Source: Rehaibacterium terrae (lineage in GTDB: Bacteria > Pseudomonadota > Gammaproteobacteria > Xanthomonadales > Xanthomonadaceae). Taken from it: a stretch of 62,505 bases of DNA. The stretch spans positions 1-62,505 of the forward strand of contig NZ_JACHHX010000018.1 of assembly GCF_014202935.1 (NCBI RefSeq), in the 5' to 3' direction. Made by a program: the position numbers and the translations under genes. Below the pieces are notes generated by a model, which was given only the letters and a program-made list of their open reading frames with translations, made no database searches and was not told where the DNA came from. Shown in pieces: positions 56,739 through 62,505 of the stretch. Every line of letters begins with the position of its first letter. The stretch's first letter is position 1.

Positions 56739-56757
56739 TTGCTGCGAGATGCAGCAA
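56739..56757 (+). repeat. small hairpin between cassette genes
   Basis: TTGCTGC, loop GAGAT, then GCAGCAA, just after the Sel1-like stop. Confidence 0.5.
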
Positions 56758-56826
56758 GCATGGTGAGCGATTGCACTCGCTACGATCAAGCAAGAAGACC
56801 ATCAATAAACCAAGAATGGAGGCGTA

Positions 56827-57312
56827 GTGAACTCGGCCCAAAGGAAAGCTGCTTACCTGCTGTTGCTTTGTGCGCCGCTCTCGGTCAATGCCACAGATTG
56901 GGGGATGCACGATTGTACTGGGAGCGGTTGGGCGTGCGGACTTGGTCGCCCGCTTATTGATATTGATTCCGTAAATTTCATCTGGTCGATTGCGAATCTT
57001 GAAATCAGTCGTTGGCGGAATGGAGACTCCATTACGATTTGCTCTAACTCGACATGCGCATCCTATGTCCTGCAGAGCGTTATGAGCGGCTTGAACAGTC
57101 TGTCGTCCGTGGCGGAGTTTCCGAGGCCGAACTTCGCTATGGGCGGCGACGTTGGGACCGGCGGGTGTGGTGGTGGAAGCTATCAGTCGCTCCAGCCGAT
57201 CTACGAATCGTATTACATTTCCTCGAATGTTCCGGGTGATCCGGGTTACTGGACGACTGTCCTTGTCGGCTACCAATGGGTCACGTTCCATCACTCGACT
57301 CAGGTGTGTTGA
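56827..57312 (+). CDS. secreted six-cysteine protein inserted in atp operon
   Basis: 161 residues from GTG 56827, with TGGAGG 5 bases upstream. Signal peptide MNSAQRKAAYLLLLCAPLSVNA, mature part starting T-D-W-G-M-H-D-C-T. Six cysteines (30, 37, 72, 77, 114, 161) could make three disulfides; a G-G-D-V-G-T-G-G-C-G-G-G loop and many aromatic residues (Y-E-S-Y-Y-I, Y-W-T-T-V-L-V-G-Y-Q-W). Not recognised. About half GC over parts of the gene, well below the surroundings. It looks like an exported partner of the Sel1-like protein; toxin/immunity or adhesin roles are guesses. Confidence 0.72.
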   Translation: MNSAQRKAAYLLLLCAPLSVNATDWGMHDCTGSGWACGLGRPLIDIDSVNFIWSIANLEISRWRNGDSITICSNSTCASYVLQSVMSGLNSLSSVAEFPRPNFAMGGDVGTGGCGGGSYQSLQPIYESYYISSNVPGDPGYWTTVLVGYQWVTFHHSTQVC

Positions 57313-57570
57313 CTAACTAGCCAAGCCTGTACTTGCTAGCTAGCTGAACAATCGCCGCCCGGCGGACAGTTGCTGGATGGTAACCTTAGGAACCCCTGAT
57401 CAATTCAGAGGTTCCGCCGGCCAGGGTGGCTGGCTCGCGAATCAAGCACGCAAGTGCCTGATTCGTCTAAGCCGCGTCCGGACATGCGCCGGACGCGGCG
57501 CGGGTTGGCAAGTCCAAGATGGACTTGTTCAGACCTTCCCTAGAAAATGAACCAGATCTGGGATAGTCCA
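57313..57570. other. non-coding tail of the atp cassette with hairpin array
   Basis: 258 bases before atpG with no credible gene. It contains five contiguous hairpins (57389-57415, 57416-57434, 57438-57465, 57472-57498, 57509-57527) of unrelated sequence. The last 40 bases lead to the conserved atpG ATG at 57571. Confidence 0.6.
57389..57527 (+). repeat. array of five consecutive hairpins upstream of atpG
   Basis: H1 GGAACCCCTGA/TCAGAGGTTCC (one mismatch), H2 GCCGGCCA/TGGCTGGC, H3 CGAATCA-A-GCAC/GTGC-C-TGATTCG, H4 CCGCGTCCGG/CCGGACGCGG, H5 CAAGTCCA/TGGACTTG. None has a T-tract. Purpose unknown: structured RNA, staggered terminators or ends of the mobile segment. Confidence 0.65.
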
Positions 57571-58434
57571 ATGGCAGGCGGCCGCGAAATCAAGACCAAG
57601 ATCAAGTCGGTGCAGAACACCCGCAAGGTGACGCGTGCGCTCGAGATGGTCTCGGCGTCGAAGATCCGGAAGGCGCAGGACCGGATGAAGGCGTCGCGTC
57701 CGTACGCGCGCCTGATGCGCCAGGTGATCGGCCACATCGCCAAGGCCAACACCGACTATGTGCATCCGTTCATGGCCGAGCGCGCCGAGGTCAAGCGCGT
57801 CGGCTATGTGGTGGTGTCGACCGATCGCGGCCTGTGCGGCGGCCTCAACTCCAACCTGTTCCGCCGCCTGCTCGCCGAGATCCGCGAGTGGCAGACCAAG
57901 GGCGTGGAAGTCGACGTGGTCTGCATCGGCCAGAAGGCGACGGTGTTCTTCCGCCGCCTGAAGGTCAACATGCTCGGCTCGGTCACGCACCTGGGCGAGA
58001 AGCCCGAGGTCGCACAGCTGATCGGCATCATCAAGGTGATGCTGGACGCCTACGAGGCCGGCCGCATCGACCGCGTGTTCCTCTGCTACAACGACTTCAT
58101 CAACACGATGGCGCAGAAGCCGCGCACCGACCAGTTGCTGCCGCTGCCGCCGTCGGAGTCGCTGGATACGCCGCACGACTGGGACTACATCTACGAGCCG
58201 AACGCCGAACACGTGCTCGGCCACGTGCTGACCCGCTACATTGAGTCGCTGGTGTACCAGGCGGTGCTGGAGAACGTCGCCTCCGAGCATGCCGCGCGCA
58301 TGGTCGCGATGAAGTCCGCCTCGGACAACGCCAGCAAGCTGATCGACACGCTGAATCTGGTCTACAACAAGGCCCGCCAGGCGGCGATCACGCAGGAAAT
58401 CTCCGAGATCGTGGGCGGCGCGGCCGCGGTGTGA
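57571..58434 (+). CDS. atpG: F0F1 ATP synthase subunit gamma
   Basis: 287 residues from ATG 57571 ([14 protein letters not shown]), the family start. An upstream in-frame ATG at 57547 would add eight residues that look derived from the inserted segment; neither has a strong ribosome binding site. The rotor shaft's conserved C-terminus [11 protein letters not shown] and [12 protein letters not shown] is intact. Confidence 0.97.
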   Translation: MAGGREIKTKIKSVQNTRKVTRALEMVSASKIRKAQDRMKASRPYARLMRQVIGHIAKANTDYVHPFMAERAEVKRVGYVVVSTDRGLCGGLNSNLFRRLLAEIREWQTKGVEVDVVCIGQKATVFFRRLKVNMLGSVTHLGEKPEVAQLIGIIKVMLDAYEAGRIDRVFLCYNDFINTMAQKPRTDQLLPLPPSESLDTPHDWDYIYEPNAEHVLGHVLTRYIESLVYQAVLENVASEHAARMVAMKSASDNASKLIDTLNLVYNKARQAAITQEISEIVGGAAAV

Positions 58435-58477
58435 CCCAATCGATGCGGCGGCGGCGCGTGCCGTCCCGCGAAGCTGA

Positions 58478-59893
<1,416 letters not shown>

Positions 59894-59996
59894 GAGCCGG
59901 TAACCGGTAGCCGGTAACCGGCAACCGGTAGGCTCATGGCTTTTCAGGTTTCCGGTTCAGCCCACGCAGCGGGCGGCCGGTTTCCGGTTACCGAGG
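59894..59996 (+). repeat. GGTAACC heptamer array and inverted copies between atpD and atpC
   Basis: GGTAACC, GGTAGCC, GGTAACC, GGCAACC, GGTAGGC in tandem (59899-59933), bounded by GAGCC and GGCTC, so that 59894-59935 also folds on itself. Inverted copies (CCGGTTTCCGGTTACC) follow at about 59977-59992. Intergenic, just before the atpC ribosome binding site. Confidence 0.75.
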
Positions 59997-60004
59997 TTTT
60001 AGAC

Positions 60005-60430
60005 ATGGCAACCACCATCCGTTGCGACATCGTCAGTGCCGAGGCCGAGATCTTCTCCGGCGTGGTCGAGATGGTCGTCGCGACCGGCGAAATGGGCGAG
60101 CTCGGCATCGCGCCGCGCCACGCGCCGCTGATCACCCGCCTCAAGCCGGGCCAGGTGCGCGTCATCCTGCCTGGCGGGGAGGAGCAGTTCTTCTACGTCT
60201 CCGGCGGCATCCTGGAAGTGCAGCCGCAGGTGGTGACGGTGCTGACCGACACCGCCATCCGCGCCAAGGATCTGGACGAGGCCGCGGCGGCGAAGGCCAA
60301 GGAAGAAGCCGAGAAGGCGCTGGCCAACCGTACCGACGCGATGGAGATCGCCGAGGCGCAGGCCAAGCTGGCCGAGGCCATCGCCCAGCTGCAGGCGCTG
60401 GAGCGGTTGCGCCGCAACCTCAAGCACTGA
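60005..60430 (+). CDS. atpC: F0F1 ATP synthase subunit epsilon
   Basis: 141 residues from ATG 60005 ([13 protein letters not shown]); the longer frame to 59936 translates the repeat. Beta-sandwich with [17 protein letters not shown] and a C-terminal helical hairpin. Last gene of the operon. Confidence 0.97.
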   Translation: MATTIRCDIVSAEAEIFSGVVEMVVATGEMGELGIAPRHAPLITRLKPGQVRVILPGGEEQFFYVSGGILEVQPQVVTVLTDTAIRAKDLDEAAAAKAKEEAEKALANRTDAMEIAEAQAKLAEAIAQLQALERLRRNLKH

Positions 60431-60453
60431 GTCCGCGTTTCCGCGTCGACCTC

Positions 60454-60478
60454 GAACGCCGGCCTCGTGCCGGCGTTC
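60454..60478. terminator. hairpin at the end of the atp operon
   Basis: GAACGCCGGC, loop CTCGT, then GCCGGCGTTC: perfect 10-bp stem between the convergent atpC and gtrA-like stops. Confidence 0.75.
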
Positions 60479-60490
60479 GCCGTTCCGTGC

Positions 60491-60877
60491 TCAGCGGTAC
60501 ACCCACTGCCGCAGCAGCACGAAGCTGAGCACCGCCAGCCCGCCGTCCACGACCGGTTTGGCCAGCCATGCCCAGTGCAGGCCGAGCAGGCGGGCCACCG
60601 CTTCCATGCCGAGCGTGCTCGCCGCGGTGAGCGCGATCCAGGCCAGCGCGAAACGTGCGAAGCGCTGCCGGCCCAGGCGCGCTCGTCCGTGCTCGGCGAA
60701 GGTGTAGCGGCCGTTGAGCCAGAAGCCCAGGCAGGCCGCGCTCACCCGCGCCAGCAGGTTGGCCGGCACCACGGCCATGCCGGCGGCGGTCAGGATGACG
60801 AACAGCGCCCAGTCGATGGCGAGCTGCACCAGTCCGACGACCAGAAAGCCGGTGCCCTGGCGGATGAGTCGCTTCAT
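60491..60877 (-). CDS. GtrA-family membrane protein
   Basis: 128 residues from ATG 60877 ([15 protein letters not shown]); ATG 60907 is also possible. Four hydrophobic helices and the GtrA pattern: [32 protein letters not shown], terminal L-L-R-Q-W-V-Y-R. The family flips lipid-linked sugars or acts in cell-wall glycan steps. It is divergent from glmU. Confidence 0.88.
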   Translation of the reverse strand: MKRLIRQGTGFLVVGLVQLAIDWALFVILTAAGMAVVPANLLARVSAACLGFWLNGRYTFAEHGRARLGRQRFARFALAWIALTAASTLGMEAVARLLGLHWAWLAKPVVDGGLAVLSFVLLRQWVYR

Positions 60878-60941
60878 GCGGCGGAAGACGTGATGGGGAA
60901 GGCGCATCCTACTGCCTGGCTCACGCCGGCGCGCATGGCCT

Positions 60942-60947
60942 TACAAT
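60942..60947 (+). promoter_or_regulatory. candidate -10 element for glmU
   Basis: TACAAT, 25 bases before the glmU ATG. Confidence 0.45.
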
Positions 60948-60972
60948 TCCCGGCCATGACAGGGAGGACACC

Positions 60973-62340
60973 ATGAGCGCAGCGCTGCATGTCGTCATCC
61001 TCGCCGCCGGCGAGGGCAAACGGATGAAGTCGGCGTTGCCCAAGGTGCTGCAGCCGGTCGCCGGTCGCCCGATGCTGGCGCACGTGATCGATGCCGCGCG
61101 GGCGCTGTCGCCGGCCGGCATCCATGTCGTCTTCGGCCACGGTGGCGCGCAGGTGCGCGAGGCCTTCGCGACGCAGCCCGACCTGCATTGGACCGAGCAG
61201 GTGAGCCGGCTCGGTACCGGCCACGCCGTTCAGCAGGCATTGCCGGCCGTGCCCGACGACGCGCGCGTGCTGGTGCTGTACGGCGATGTCCCGTTGATCC
61301 GTCCCGAGACACTGCGGGCGCTGCTGGCCGTCAGCGAGCCGTTGGCCGTGCTCACCGCCGAGCCAGCCGATCCCACCGGTTACGGCCGTGTCGTGTTCGA
61401 CGCCACCGGGCATGTCGCCGCCATCGTCGAGCACAAGGACGCGAACGAAGCGCAGCGTGCCATCCGCACCATCAACACCGGCATCGTCTGCGCCGACGCG
61501 GCGTGGCTGAAGCGCTGGCTGGCGGCGGTGCGCAACGACAACGCCCAGGGCGAGTACTACCTCACCGATGTTTTCGCATTGGCGGCGGCGGCAGGGCGCC
61601 CGGCCGCGGCGATCCCCTGCGCCGATCCGGTCGAGACCGAGGGTGCCAACGACCCGTGGCAGCTTGCCATCCTTGAGCGCCATTACCAGCGTCGTGCCGC
61701 CCGCGCGCTGTGCGACGAGGGCGTGCGCTTCGCCGACCCGGCACGCTTCGACCTGCGCGGCCGCGTGCAGGCCGGGCGCGATGTCGAGATCGACGTCGAC
61801 GTGATCCTGGAAGGCGAGGTGCTGCTCGGCGACGGCGTGCGCATCGGCCCGTTCACCCGTATCAGGAACGCCCGTCTCGCTGCCGGCACCGTGGTGCAGG
61901 CGCATTGCGACCTCGACGGCGTGGTGACGCACGGCCCCTGCACCATCGGCCCGTTCGCGCGGCTGCGGCCTGGCACCGAGCTGGCCAGCGGCGTGCACAT
62001 CGGCAACTTCGTCGAGACCAAGCAGGCGCGGCTGGGCGAGGGCAGCAAGGCCAACCACCTGAGCTACCTCGGCGACGCGCGGATCGGCGCGCGGGTGAAC
62101 ATCGGCGCCGGCACCATCACCTGCAATTACGACGGCGTGAACAAGTCGACCACGACGATCGGCGATGGCGCGTTCATCGGTTCCAACAGCGCGCTGGTGG
62201 CACCGGTGACGATCGGTGCGGATGCCACCATTGGCGCCGGCTCGGTGATCGGCAAGGACGCGCCCGCGGGCCAGCTCACCGTGGCCCGCGCCAGGCAGGT
62301 GACGATTCCCGGCTGGCAGCGGCCGAAGAAGAAGTCCTGA
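60973..62340 (+). CDS. glmU: bifunctional GlcNAc-1-P uridyltransferase / GlcN-1-P acetyltransferase
   Basis: 455 residues, AGGGAGGA before the ATG. N-terminal uridyltransferase: [23 protein letters not shown]-terminal left-handed beta-helix acetyltransferase with hexapeptide repeats, [22 protein letters not shown]. Makes UDP-GlcNAc for peptidoglycan and LPS. Its position right after atpC is the common gammaproteobacterial order. Confidence 0.97.
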   Translation: MSAALHVVILAAGEGKRMKSALPKVLQPVAGRPMLAHVIDAARALSPAGIHVVFGHGGAQVREAFATQPDLHWTEQVSRLGTGHAVQQALPAVPDDARVLVLYGDVPLIRPETLRALLAVSEPLAVLTAEPADPTGYGRVVFDATGHVAAIVEHKDANEAQRAIRTINTGIVCADAAWLKRWLAAVRNDNAQGEYYLTDVFALAAAAGRPAAAIPCADPVETEGANDPWQLAILERHYQRRAARALCDEGVRFADPARFDLRGRVQAGRDVEIDVDVILEGEVLLGDGVRIGPFTRIRNARLAAGTVVQAHCDLDGVVTHGPCTIGPFARLRPGTELASGVHIGNFVETKQARLGEGSKANHLSYLGDARIGARVNIGAGTITCNYDGVNKSTTTIGDGAFIGSNSALVAPVTIGADATIGAGSVIGKDAPAGQLTVARARQVTIPGWQRPKKKS

Positions 62341-62505
62341 GCGGCGCACCAGTCCCACGGCAGCAACGGCGGAAGCCGCGACCAGCTTCAGCCACGGATT
62401 TGCGCGGATATGTAGTCGGCCCTGCAAAATGCACGAACTCCGCAGCGGGCTTGGCTTGGCCCCCCTTGGACGACTGCGCGAATCCCCGGAAAATCACACC
62501 GTCGT
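62341..62505. other. sequence after glmU
   Basis: 165 bases to the window edge, less GC-rich at the end. No gene, hairpin or promoter that I can support. Confidence 0.4.

Noticed and set aside
56718-56960. 80-codon frame between the two atp-cassette genes.
   Set aside because: It overlaps both real genes, has no ribosome binding site, and the 56827 frame has a signal peptide and proper initiation site.
57547-57570. Start of atpG eight codons upstream at ATG 57547.
   Set aside because: Conserved gamma subunits begin at [11 protein letters not shown]; the extra residues are unconserved, though the site cannot be fully excluded.
59936-60004. Upstream extension of atpC by 23 codons.
   Set aside because: It translates the repeat region; the conserved epsilon start is at 60005.

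Overview
The window reads as a chromosomal segment of a high-GC gammaproteobacterium of the order Xanthomonadales (Lysobacterales). The family is not resolved. The grounds are the close family resemblance of Rho, RhlB, AceE and the ATP synthase subunits to Xanthomonas-type proteins, the GC richness and strong codon bias, and the short intergenic repeats typical of that order. No rRNA, tRNA, CRISPR array, transposase or phage gene was found. Most of the window is core chromosome.

Layout. 1-3.9 kb: a hairpin-bearing repeat, a YcgL protein and a giant membrane ankyrin protein. 3.9-8.1 kb: rho and trxA on the minus strand, divergent from the RNA helicase gene rhlB. 8.1-12.5 kb: gspC-gspD-gspE of a type II secretion system; gspF-M are not here. 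12.8-15.5 kb: aceE (pyruvate dehydrogenase E1), carrying an in-frame heptamer array. 15.6-21.4 kb: a compact envelope cluster with two secreted low-complexity proteins, a beta-barrel, a subtilisin-like protease and an ECF sigma/anti-sigma pair. 21.5-24.3 kb: a DUF3014 protein and the 16S rRNA modification pair rsmC-rsuA. 24.4-45.8 kb: mixed accessory and housekeeping genes: two exported amidohydrolases, a DMT transporter, two GGDEF proteins, a PAS chemoreceptor, MOSC, host-attachment, fatty-acid hydroxylase, NRDE, BI-1, SDR, CHAD, phosphoribosyltransferase, OmpW and DUF2884. 45.9-51.1 kb: aceF and a lipoylated lpd flanking a GNAT-nitrilase fusion. 51.2-60.5 kb: the atpIBEFHAGDC operon. 60.5-62.3 kb: gtrA-like and glmU.

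Strongest observations. (1) Three genes of the 15.6-21.4 kb cluster, including the ECF sigma gene itself, carry the same promoter: GGAAGAA and CGTAG, with exactly 18 bases between GGAA and CGTAG. This predicts an autoregulated regulon of secreted low-complexity proteins. (2) The atp operon is interrupted between atpA and atpG by a lower-GC, two-gene cassette (a membrane-anchored Sel1-like protein and a secreted six-cysteine protein). It is followed by five consecutive, unrelated hairpins just before atpG. (3) A 7-bp tandem array lies inside the aceE reading frame, and two other heptamer arrays with different units lie elsewhere in the window. (4) Three genes (host-attachment, PAS chemoreceptor, CHAD) have FNR/Anr-like boxes 69-87 bases upstream of their start codons; two of them have a TAGNCT-like -10 at an identical offset from the box.

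All calls come from reading the sequence and translations, without database searches. Family names reflect recognised sequence patterns.
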